Source of the DNA: Paratinospora sagittata
Taxonomy: Eukaryota > Streptophyta > Magnoliopsida > Ranunculales > Menispermaceae
Direction: 5' to 3'
Assembly (NCBI GenBank): GCA_035771175.1
Contig: CM069608.1
Coordinates: 6,981,419 to 7,045,418, forward strand
Length of the DNA: 64,000 nucleotides
This document shows positions 49,378 to 59,153 of the stretch, piece after piece. The notes under the pieces are model-generated. The model was given only the letters and a program-made list of their open reading frames with translations. It did no database searches and was not told the DNA's origin. Numbering within the stretch: position 1 is the first letter of the stretch; each line of letters starts with the position of its first letter. A program made the translations under genes and the position numbers.

Positions 49378-52116
49378 TTATGCAGTCCCATCACGGAGAG
49401 TTGGACACCTCCGCCTGTTGTGGCCTTCTTGTCCACATTGTCTACATCTAATCTTAGACGAGGGTTCCCTTATATCCATCTCATTTCTTAAGCGCGACGA
49501 CCTCGGTCGACCAGATTTGCGAACATGACCAGAATCAGGTATCACCGTATAAGGAATAGTACATTGTGGCCAATAAGATTCGTGCGGAATGGGATGGAAC
49601 TTCGATTCGTAACACTTAGAGTAATGCTGGAGGAGGTACCAATGATCAATGTATTGGTCACAATTGATCGAAGCATAACGACACGCTGCTTGGACGTGTG
49701 AACAAGGAATCCCATAACATTGCCATTTACCGCAGCTGCAGAAACGATCTTTTAGTCGAACCACCTGCTTGTTTCCCCCCTTGTTCATACGGACATCTTG
49801 TATACCGGTAACAACCTCAAATGTCTCAAGCTGTCGATTAATCATTGTCACAGTGTGGTTCCCTGCCTTAAGGCCCCATTTTTTCATTTTGTCAACCGCA
49901 TACTTTGTGAAAACTTCTCCATTAGCAATTGCTTCATCAATTTCTTGCCGTCTAACGATAAACCACTGAACACATCGATAAAACGTCAACTGAACCAATG
50001 CTGTGACCGGATAAAATCGAGCCCCCTTCAATACTCCATTGAAACACTCTAAAGGAAGAAATCAGGAAACGAATCAGATGGTAATTGACAATAAAAAAAC
50101 AATTCAGAGAAATCAAATAAGTAAATGCATAGACTAACCAGCGACATTCGTAGTCATCCAACCATACCGCACCCCGCCATCGTAAGCCATTGTCCACCGC
50201 TCTCTAGGAAGGCTGATGGGATTAAACCATCTTGTGCAACCCTCTTTCTGGTGCTCTAGTTCTTTCATTAGTGCCTCAAACTTACGTGGTTGGTGTTGTG
50301 ACCCTGCTGCCTTGACCAAATCTCTCAACTTCTCGTTACGGTACTTATCATTGAAATTACTACCCACATGCCTCAAACAGAACCTATGATATGCCTCCGG
50401 CTCGGTCCAACCATTCTCTACTCTTTTAACTGCATTCAATATGCCAGGGTGACGATCACTGACAAGGCAAATGCCTTCTCTGTTAGTCACGCTATAACGT
50501 AGTTTCCTTAGAAACCATGCCCAATTGTCAGTATTTTCTTGATGAACAATAGCAAATGCGAGAGGGAATATATGACTGGCTGCATCGATTGCCGTGGCAA
50601 TGAGCAAATTACCGCGGTACTTTCCATATAAGTGTGTACCATCTATTTGTATGATAGGCCTACAATGCTTAAAACCCTCAATTGAGGGACCAAAAGCCCA
50701 AAAAGAACGATGAAATATGACTATCCCATTGTTGTCAGGTTCGTAGTGATTTACAAATGCGTGCGAACCTGGATTACTAGCATTCAATGCATCCATCCAT
50801 TTTGGGAGTAGGTTATACGATCCCTCCCAATCACCAAATATCTTTTCCATCACCTTTTTTTTTGCACGCCACACTTTTCTGTAATGCACATCGTATTTGT
50901 AATTATTTTTAATGACTTGATGTAGCGCTGACACAGAAGTTGAAGGATCTCGCTTGACAATATCAAAAATTTCGTGATATATTAGCTTTAAATCCAATTG
51001 TCTATGATCTTGCGACATTTGGGCATAAATACATGTGTGTGGAAATGGGCATTTTGTGATCTCAAACAATCCCGATTTCTTGCGTTTCGAAGCCCGTAGC
51101 CTCCACTGACAACCATCTTTCGATTTCTTACACCTAATTGACCAAAATTTGGGTTCTGAATCGACCACAACATATTCTTGTTGCTTCGCTATACAACATC
51201 GTTTTACTCTATGTTGCAAGTCTTCCTTTGAGGGAAATATGAGTCCTTCGCAAAGATCTTGTGACTCGTTCCACCCCATCGATATGTTATCATGATTGTC
51301 TGATAACGGGGTCATAGCTTCATGATTAAGCTCCATGAAATTCGGTGATGGAGGCTCAAAACTTGTTGTGGTAGGTTGTGGTGTATCACCCATACTATGC
51401 AACTCAGTGTCTTGTAACTCTGTTTCTTCAATGCTTACGCCATTGCCATCTTCTCGTAGTGGCGATGCATACATAGACCCATCATTTTCAATTACTCTCA
51501 ACAAAGGACCACGCAAATCAACAAAATTATCCATCTCATGTCCGTCATCCTCATCACTGTTTTCATCACTGTCGTCGTCTTCAAAATTGAATTCATCATC
51601 AGACAAATGTACATTTGAAGGGCTGCCATCTTCAGAATCATTGGTCATGTGACCGATTGTAGCATCAATAGGTGAAGCTGTACTCGGACCGATGTGCTCC
51701 ATTGATCTTCGTGCACTATGACCGCCAAAATTTATGTGGCTTCGCCGATTACCCGTTTGACGGCCTTCGGTTGGATTTCCACCAACAACTTCTACGTACA
51801 CCTCCATATTAGTAGGAGGTGGGACCTCTTGCAACATGGAAAAAATATCCCTTAGCTCTTCCTCATTCCTAATAGGAAGAACCGTATAATTGAAATCCTT
51901 CTCGCCAAAAAGCAAAGGATATCTATAGGTGATATTGATCGTTGCACACGTTGAAATCCGTAGTTTACCTCGAATAACCCCTTCAAATTCTTCAAAATCA
52001 ATGCCTGATCGAACTCTTACAAGCCCTACTGGCGGTCTATCGTATGATGCACCTCGTGAATCATGTACTACAGAACCACCGCTGTAGCATATAATAGAAA
52101 CAAGTCTATTTGTCAT
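49378..52116 (-). CDS. MURA-type MULE transposase
   Basis: Two exons (52116-50139 and 50048-49378; GT/AG) give 2649 nt, 882 aa. I take the ATG at 52116 because a splice acceptor (CCCACACAG) ends directly before it; the upstream ATG at 52134 would lie in the intron. Domains in order: PB1-like N-terminus (about 1-115), acidic linker, MuDR-type DNA-binding region (about 290-400), and MULE DDE domain with D492 (IDGTHLYGKY), D554 (VSDRHPG), a CLRH motif and E660 (NVAECFN; split by the intron). The SWIM zinc finger starts at C763 (CSCGKWQC...CSH), and a C-terminal CCHC knuckle uses C861, C864, H869 and C874. No stop or frameshift is present. It should bind the element ends and cut and join DNA in the nucleus. 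Confidence 0.92.
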
Positions 52117-54440
52117 CTGTGTGGGAATAAGCAAAATACAATCATCATTATTTCAAAGAAAATATGAAATTAAAGCCTATGACTTCAACAAAGTAACAAT
52201 TAAAAGGAAATGTAATAAGGCTAACAAAGTAACAGTTGTTGTTTAAGTACTCAAAGTAACAATCTGATTTTTACATTTAAAATACATAATCAGAACATCA
52301 CTCTAATCAACGGAGTAATTAAATTAAAAAATGAAATCAAAGATCAAAAGTAAAGGCAAAGATTTTTACGTTGTTTGAATTACATTGCAATTTTTTATAA
52401 AGACTTAGCTAACAATAAAAAAGCATTATGCAACTAAGACTAACAAAAAACACCTCTAATGGATGGACATGAGCATATTGTTGCTGTGAATTTCATATCA
52501 AACAAAGTTTCTTTCCAAACCGTAAGGCAAAAAAAATAAACGAACATATTACAGAGGAAATGAGGAAGTTTCAACAAGAGCCCAGTTTTTCAACCCAAAG
52601 TTTCAGAAATTAGGCTCTAGAATTGTCTCAAAAAAACCCAATTCAAGAACACCCAGAACGAGTTTCACAGAGTTTTCCCTAAAACTAGTATGGTACTACT
52701 GCTTTTACTCATGATTTAGGCAGAGAAAATGGAAATTAGGCCAATCTGCCAAAACCCACATCAAAACAGAGAACAACCATATTGCAGAGGAAACGACGAA
52801 TTTCCAACCCAAAAAAACATCAGAAATTCTAAATGTTTTGATCATAATATTCTATCATGGATGATCAGTTTCTAAATATATGTTAAGTACTTAAACAACA
52901 ATTTTATATGGCTACAACTAACCTTCCTTTTTTTTTTTTTTTTTTCTGCACAAGGATTTTCCTACTGCTGAATTACCCATCTCGAATTCAAGACAAGGCT
53001 TAATAAACCAGAGAAGCTCAAATGTGGAAAATGCTGTGAGCAATAATAATCGTAACAAAGAATTAATTTGCATACCATTACCTTACTTAGTTATGGATTG
53101 TGATTTGTGATGTATAAACTAGGCCTTATGTGGAGTTAATAATCGTTTGTAGATATCTTCCAACTTTGATTCATTTCCAACTCAACTCCAACTTTGATTC
53201 ATTTGGTTCGGGACCTTCGGGTTGGGTTCTAACTTTTCCAACCCGAACTATTTGGGTTGGATTGCATTTTGGCCTCAACCCAACCCATTCCACCCCTAGT
53301 TGAAATTGGTTACAAATCTTTTCATGAAAGGTGGAAAAAACCAAGTTGACCTCAGCTTTGATTTTGAGGATTTGAGAAGATTAACAAAAGTAGGTCTAAT
53401 ATAATAATTGGTGAGGATTACACATCTTAGTGATCCCAAAATCTTAGAAATTTTGGGAAGACCCTTACATCAATATGAATCAAACTAGAAGGAGACAAAA
53501 CTCTTTTATTGTGTGAAAAGAACATTGTCACACATAACCTTTGCATATAGCACCATAACCTTCTGAAATTCACATATAAACCAAGAACAATTCTCTTAAA
53601 CGCCAAAACAACTTATTCAATCCATGTTTTTACTAACATCCCTACCAAGTACCCACAAAATGATGGCTATATGAATTGCTTCCTCCAATCTGCTCTAAGG
53701 AGTAAACATTCAATCATAACAAAAAAATTTATAAATACACTCTAGAAACCATATAGTAAGAAATAGTACAACAAAGACTTCCCCATTCTTAGCTCTGCAT
53801 TTCTAGCCAACCACCAAAATGAATCAATGTTCAAAATACATTTTCTAGTTACAAGAAACAGTTCATTTTAGTTAAAAAGGTTAATAACAAACAAAAGGGG
53901 AAATTTACTCGTCAATCATATCTAGCTTTTTGAAATAAGTTCAGCAAACGATTTATGACAGAAAAAAACATTGAAACCCCCCATTATAAAATGAATCACA
54001 CAATTCAACCAGCATTACTCCCATGTTTCGCATTGCAATCACAGATTTCTCCCAATAAGCTCCTAATAATAAATTCAGAATATAACCGCATTAACCAAAC
54101 AAAAAAATTACAACCATTATAGAATCAAAGCAAGAGAAGAAGATCAACAGTAAAATAACAGAAAAAACCCAAAACAAAAACAAGATCATTTGGAAACAGC
54201 AAAAATTATCATAGAATGGTAAAAATGAGTGAAGGGGCACACAAGTTGTGAACCGAGATCGAGAATGGCGAACCCTATAACAAGAAAAATAAAATGTAAA
54301 AGAGAAAATGGCGAACACAAGTGTCACCTTTGTTTAGTGATCGAGAATGGCAACACGGAGACGAGCGAGATGACGGAGCGAGACGACGGCGAAGCACGGA
54401 GACGACGGCGAAGCACGGAGACGAGTGAGTGAGTGAGTGA
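52117..54440 (-). promoter_or_regulatory. Inferred leader exon, leader intron and promoter of the transposase
   Basis: On the minus strand CATATACAC (54446-54454) may be the TATA element. Below it a GC-rich stretch (about 54440-54328) built on CGTCTCCGTGCTTCGCCGT repeats ends AACAAAG and a GTGACA donor at 54327. The matching acceptor is at 52117. The intervening 2.2 kb has no coding content apart from a MITE fragment. This is inferred from splice signals; no transcript evidence is available. Confidence 0.5.
53205..53305. repeat. MITE fragment in the MULE leader intron
   Basis: GGGTTGGGTTC, CCAACCCGAAC and CATTCCACCCCTAG resemble one end of the GGTTGGG-rich MITEs elsewhere in the window. Only one end is clear. 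Confidence 0.45.
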
Positions 54441-54458
54441 GTTTGTGTATATGTAGGG

Positions 54459-54773
54459 TTTAAGGGAAGGCGTCTTTTCAAAAGACGCCTTCCCTTAAAA
54501 TAAAAAAGAACTTGCAAGGGAAGGCGTCTTTTCAAAAGACGCCTTCCCTTCACGTTAAGAAAAAAGTGTTGAAGAGAAGGCGTCTTTTGAAAAGACGCCT
54601 TCTCTTCAGGTAAAAAAAGGATGTGAAGGGAAGGCGTCTTTTCAAAAGACGCCTTCCCTTCACACTAGAAATAGGTTGTTGAAGAGAAGGCGTCTTTTCA
54701 AAAGACGCCTTCTCTTCAGTTAAAAAAAAATATATGAAAGGAAGACGTCTTTTCAAAAGACGCCTTCCTTTCA
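54459..54773. repeat. Right array of six palindromes
   Basis: Palindromes lie at 54459-54499, 54516-54550, 54570-54608, 54622-54664, 54680-54718 and 54735-54773. All share the GGCGTCTTTT core and its complement; the third has G rather than C at the centre, and the last has one mismatch (GACG against CGCC). Outer arms vary but stay complementary: TAAGGG/CCCTTA, GAAGAG/CTCTTC (twice), GAAGGG/CCCTTC and GAAAGG/CCTTTC. Confidence 0.95.
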
Positions 54774-54774
54774 A

Positions 54775-54796
54775 TGCCACCTGGACACCCAGGTGG
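54775..54796. repeat. Short hairpin next to the right palindrome array
   Basis: GCCACCTGG, a 4-base loop (ACAC) and CCAGGTGGC form a perfect 9-bp stem between the palindrome array and the right terminal repeat. Confidence 0.75.
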
Positions 54797-54806
54797 CGCT
54801 TGTTTG

Positions 54807-54918
54807 GCACGCTGACTGTGCTATGAACAGTAAACTAGGGCAAAGGAGTCATTATTGTTGTGGGAGTGGCATTTGTGAAATTGTTTTATTTTTTAGGGGT
54901 AATCATGTAAAAACTCCC
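54807..54918 (-). repeat. Right terminal inverted repeat of the MULE
   Basis: The reverse complement starts GGGAGTTTTTACATGATTAC and follows the left repeat for about 110 bases, ending near CACAGTCAGCG. Confidence 0.88.
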
Positions 54919-54928
54919 TCCTGCAGTA
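54919..54928. repeat. Right 10-bp target-site duplication of the MULE
   Basis: TCCTGCAGTA, an exact copy of 46019-46028. Confidence 0.9.
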
Positions 54929-56129
54929 CCTCGGTGTCCCACCCAAGGTGGTGTAGAGATTAGTTAAGAGGCCGATACCCCATGGGCGAATGGACACACA
55001 TACTCTTATATTTTCTTAAAAAAATAAAAATAAATAAATAAAATAAAAGTGACACAATATCAATACTAATTAAGATGTAGAGTCACCAACAAAATAATCA
55101 TAAAAATTCAAATCAAATTAATTTCTACAACAATAATTAGTCAAGAGCCAGAGCAGGGAAAGTTGCCATAAATTAGTGCAAAAATATATATCTTCTTCTA
55201 TCCTCACAGAATTCCAATGTTTGTTTCTAACCTTGTAAGACCCATATATCAACTTCACCTTTTTAATTTAGTAGTCTATCAAAATCACCTTTTAATTGCA
55301 TTATTTCATCTACTTAACCAAGAAATATCATTATCTCCCTTGTGAAAATTTCTTCTTTGGCATTAGGAGAAAATGAAGTTCTTGAAAGCTTTCAATCCAA
55401 ACTAATGTTTTGGGAGCATGTTTGAATGCTTGCCATGTGGATTTTCACATGGCATGCAATATATTATTTATCAAGATATGATCAGGCGGTAGAGGGTCCC
55501 AAAGGAGGGTCATTGGTCCTGGAGATGACATGAACGGCTCATTTGGTTGATTTGAAATTTAGCTAAGTAGTAAATAAAATATCTAAGACACTGCAAAGAG
55601 TGTGTTTACTGAACTATATATGTTTGGGTTTGATATGACAACTTGCCATTAAATATGGTATATATTGAAGGAGGAAGTTCATGTAACTTAAGGGTTAACA
55701 AGAAAAGTTTCTTTTTAAGGCCTACAAATGAACAATGATCATAGAAAATGGAGATAATTCCTAGTCATCATCATATATATTTTGTCATTTCAATTTATAT
55801 CCATTAGTTATATATATATATATAAAAGAAAATTTCAATTTTATTTTTCTTTATTTTTTTTAGGTTTTGTGGTGATGCCCCACAAACCCACGTGACAAAA
55901 AAGACAATACATGCACAAAAAAAGAATATAGCTAGCGGCTGTTGGTGACTGGTGAATTGGTGATCATATACATATGGTGGCTGGTCACTTGTATTGTTTG
56001 TTTCCCAATAAGAGCTTTAATATTGTCCAAGAATTCAATGACATAGTACCCAATTATGTACTGATAGTATCATATTATTTTTCACCTTATTTTACATTTG
56101 AATTTATATTTTAAAAATAAAAATATTTT

Positions 56130-56301
56130 ATATACGTTAGATGTCAATGTCATTTTTTAACGTTGGCACTCAGCTCCCTTAAATGTTTTTAAGGTTGCGC
56201 ATATATTACGCTTCATCCTCAAATATACGCACATTCCCAATACATCCAAAGGAGACTGGGTACCAGTGTTGAAAAAAAAAAGTATTAGCACCCAACGTAC
56301 C
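56130..56301. repeat. Hairpin MITE, copy 2
   Basis: Starts TATACGTTAGATGTCAATGTC and ends GTATTAGCACCCAACGTAC, with paired inner blocks as in copy 1 (CCTTAAATGTTTTTAAGG; CCAATACATCCAAAGG). More diverged than the other copies. Confidence 0.6.
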
Positions 56302-56365
56302 ATGATAATGTCACGATTCTTATATATGTCATTTATTATAATGATATATTTTTTTAGAATAATTT

Positions 56366-56524
56366 TTTATATATATTAGGTGTCAACGTCATTTTTTAAC
56401 GCTAACACTCAATCTTTCTTGGATGTTTTGGGGATGAGCATGCATTTGGAGATGTTGCACAATACATGGACATCCTCAAAACATCCACAACGTCTGAAAA
56501 TGACGTTAGCATCCAATATATATA
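56366..56524. repeat. Hairpin MITE, copy 3
   Basis: Starts TTTTTATATATATTAGGTGTC and ends GACGTTAGCATCCAATATA. CTTGGATGTTTTGGGGATG pairs with CATCCTCAAAACATCC, so it is close to a complete hairpin. It lies only about 65 bases from copy 2. Confidence 0.65.
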
Positions 56525-56954
56525 AAATATTTTTTCATATTTAAACACTAGATATATATGTTGCTTAAACAATAACATGCTTATGACATATAGAGTTCTA
56601 ACTAAGAACCAAAGTTTTCAATTTTGTTTGATATCGTGAATTTGTTCATAATTAGAAGTCTGTCTTCAAATCCATATAGTGGTTTTGATTGTTCACGATT
56701 CATTAGCACTTTAATTAAATATAATTATTTCAGCTTAGTTTTAATACCTATAGAATCACAACCATAGGTCAAAATGTTAAAACTGATCCATACTATGAAT
56801 GCCTTCTATGAAAAAGAGAACCATTATATATATTAAATGAAGAAGAAGGGGATTTTCATATTGATCCTCACTAGATTCTAAACATAGATAAAGGAACTAT
56901 ATACCATCAGAATCCAAAGGATGGATCTTAGCTCGACAATAATATAACTTACTT

Positions 56955-57135
56955 ATTGTGACTTGGAAGTATGGGTTTGAATCTGAATATGGTCTCTTCA
57001 AGATCGAAATTTGTGTCTATCTTAATCACGTCCACTTGGGGAGAACCGTTCAATGCCCTTGCAGTGCTCGAACATGGATTAGTCTCGCCAGGGCAGGGAC
57101 ATCAAGTGAAAAACCCCAAAAAAATATATATATAA
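56955..57135 (+). repeat. SINE-like element
   Basis: GTATGGGTTTGAATCTG resembles a B box, and the tail runs CCCCAAAAAAATATATATATA. The A box is unclear, so the 5' limit is approximate. Confidence 0.4.
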
Positions 57136-57651
57136 ATGGTCTCTTTTAATAAATGTTAAGAATATGAATGTGTACATTAAACCTTTTCTTAGGGTTTATA
57201 GTGGTGGCATATACTAAGTTGTTATTATTAATAACCATAATCTTGATGATAATGACAACTTTTAATATACTTGATGATCAATCTTGTAAATTTTCGTTGA
57301 GGTAATTTTGCTTAAATTCAAGTCAAGTAAACTAGCTAGCAAAACAATGAAAAAAATAACAGAGTTTAAATACAAAAGTTTCATTAAGAACATGATTTTT
57401 TTTTTTTCAAGGGTTTTGCAATAATGTTATTTTATTGAAGCTACTTTTAACTTTTTGAAATCTCCCCCTACACAGTTTATATTTAATTGTTATCCCAAGG
57501 TCGATCATATGTCTCGTATCCACCGGACATCGTTACATTACTACCTTAGAATATCAATTATATAACTCATTCAAGAGCAATGTTGTAGTAATGGATCATA
57601 GGGGTAGCTATTAAACCTGATGGCCCAACAAACAGCCAAACAAGTTTTGGG

Positions 57652-58336
57652 TTTAGATGATTTTATAAGGAAGCAGCTAAAATCACCCACTCAATCTTTC
57701 TGTCCATTCACCTAAATTAAAAAATAAAAAATAAAAAATAATCTTATGAGAAATTACTAAAATAGACATATAAAAACTATCCTACCCTTTCATGCTCTCC
57801 TCACCCACCCATTCTTCAACTATAAAACCATAGCTTTAGTTATAAAAATGAGAAAATATTCACTTTTGTAAGTTATAAGTTGAATTTTTTGTGTTATTTG
57901 TTCATTTCTACCCAGATTTGGACCCAAAATCATGAAAAAAAGGAGTGAAAATGGGGCGGAGAAAGAGTTTCAAAACCCTTTTTTCGCTGGTCGTAATGAC
58001 CTATCATCTAATCAGGGTTGGACAAGTCGCCTCTGTTAGGCCCACGACGACCGGACATGTCCCTTTTTTCATGATTTTGGGTCTAAATCTGGGTAGAAAC
58101 GAACAAATAACACAAAAAATCTAACTTATAAAAGTAATGATTCTTCATTTTTATAACTAAAGCTATGGCTTTATGATTGAAGAACGGGTAGGTGAGGAGA
58201 GAGTGGAGGGCGGGATAGTTTTTATATGTTTATTTTAATAAATTTTCAAAATTATTTTTAATTTTTAATTTTTTAATTTAGGTGGATACACATACCATTG
58301 AGCGAGTGATTTTAACATCTCCTTTTTATAATCTAA
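57652..58336. repeat. 685-bp fold-back element with ~290-bp arms
   Basis: The left arm (57652-57945) and the reverse complement of the right arm (58060-58336) match along their length. Examples are TTTAGATGATTTTATAAGGA with CTTTTTATAATCTAAA, CTACCCAGATTTGGACCC with GGGTCTAAATCTGGGTAG, and ACCATAGCTTTAGTTATAA with TTATAACTAAAGCTATGG. Identity looks like 80-85%. A ~110-base GC-richer spacer separates the arms. No coding capacity. It is either a large non-autonomous DNA element or a hairpin locus. Confidence 0.8.
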
Positions 58337-59089
58337 AGGCAGATTAATTAATTAATTGGGTTAAACGTTGGGCCCAAAAACTATTTATTAAGCGGTCTTC
58401 CATTCCTCCATGATAAGTCCAAGTATTGAAAATTGTAACTTCATATTTCCAAGATATAGCTTTTACAAAAATATTTTAGTGCTTTTGTAGAGAACATTTT
58501 AAAAAAAACTGGTCTTGCCCAGCTTCTCTTAAAAGTAAAAAATTACTTTTCCCAAAACAATTTAATCAAAAGTAGATATTGTCAAACGTCTGTAAAAATA
58601 CTTTTAGATCAAAAATATTTCACAAATATTCAACCAAACATAATCACATTTTAACCAAAGCATTAAAAAGTAATATATCATTGGACCGAATGGAGTGTCC
58701 CAATTTATCTTCCTACTTTTCCCTCCCTTTGCCTAATCCTTCTTCCTCTTCCTTCTTATTATTTATTTTGTTTTCTTGGGTTGGTTTAAGCAAAATTACA
58801 ATAAATGGAAGCAGACTTAGTCTCAAAGTTGTTTCCGTATAAAAGTTTTTGGGTTCAATTTTTTTTTGCGTCCTTATTATAAGAAGTTTGTCATTCTGTT
58901 CCTGTCTCAAATGAGGACTAGTCTCATATCCGAAGAGTTTAAGGATACTGAAAAAAAAAATATTACATAAGATAATTTAGACCAAAAAAAAAAAATCTTT
59001 GACATTTTGTATGATTGGCTTGTTGTTAAATGAGAAAAGTCAAATACGTAACCAACCTCATTTGATAGCTGTATTTGTGGAGTGTTTGT

Positions 59090-59091
<2 letters not shown>

Positions 59092-59148
<57 letters not shown>
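59092..59148. repeat. (TA)n microsatellite
   Basis: About 28 TA units without interruption. No associated gene. Confidence 0.95.

Positions 59149-59153
<5 letters not shown>

Larger units (their letters stand above)
46029..54918 (-). mobile_element. Complete autonomous-looking Mutator-like element (MULE)
   Basis: The element is 8890 bp, begins GGGCTTTTGACATGATTACC and ends as the inverted match, with about 110-bp terminal inverted repeats (46029-46140 and 54807-54918). An exact 10-bp duplication flanks it. From right to left on the minus strand it carries a hairpin, a palindrome array, a promoter with a leader exon, a full MURA-type transposase, a partial PMD gene, seven 179-bp repeats and a second palindrome array. 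Intact transposase and exact duplication indicate recent movement. A small MITE fragment (53205-53305) lies in its leader intron. Confidence 0.92.

Noticed and set aside
52117..52134. Upstream ATG at 52134 as the transposase start
   Set aside because: A consensus splice acceptor ends exactly before the ATG at 52116, so the six extra codons are probably intron.
54550..54810. Open frames with repeated LKGRRLLKRRLPF-type peptides over the palindrome arrays (also 46177-46623)
   Set aside because: The peptides come from reading the palindromes in frame. Both strands give such frames, none has a start context or a second domain, and the spacers are poly-A.
59092..59148. Replication origin or matrix attachment site in the TA run
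   Set aside because: A simple microsatellite explains it and no other signal is present.
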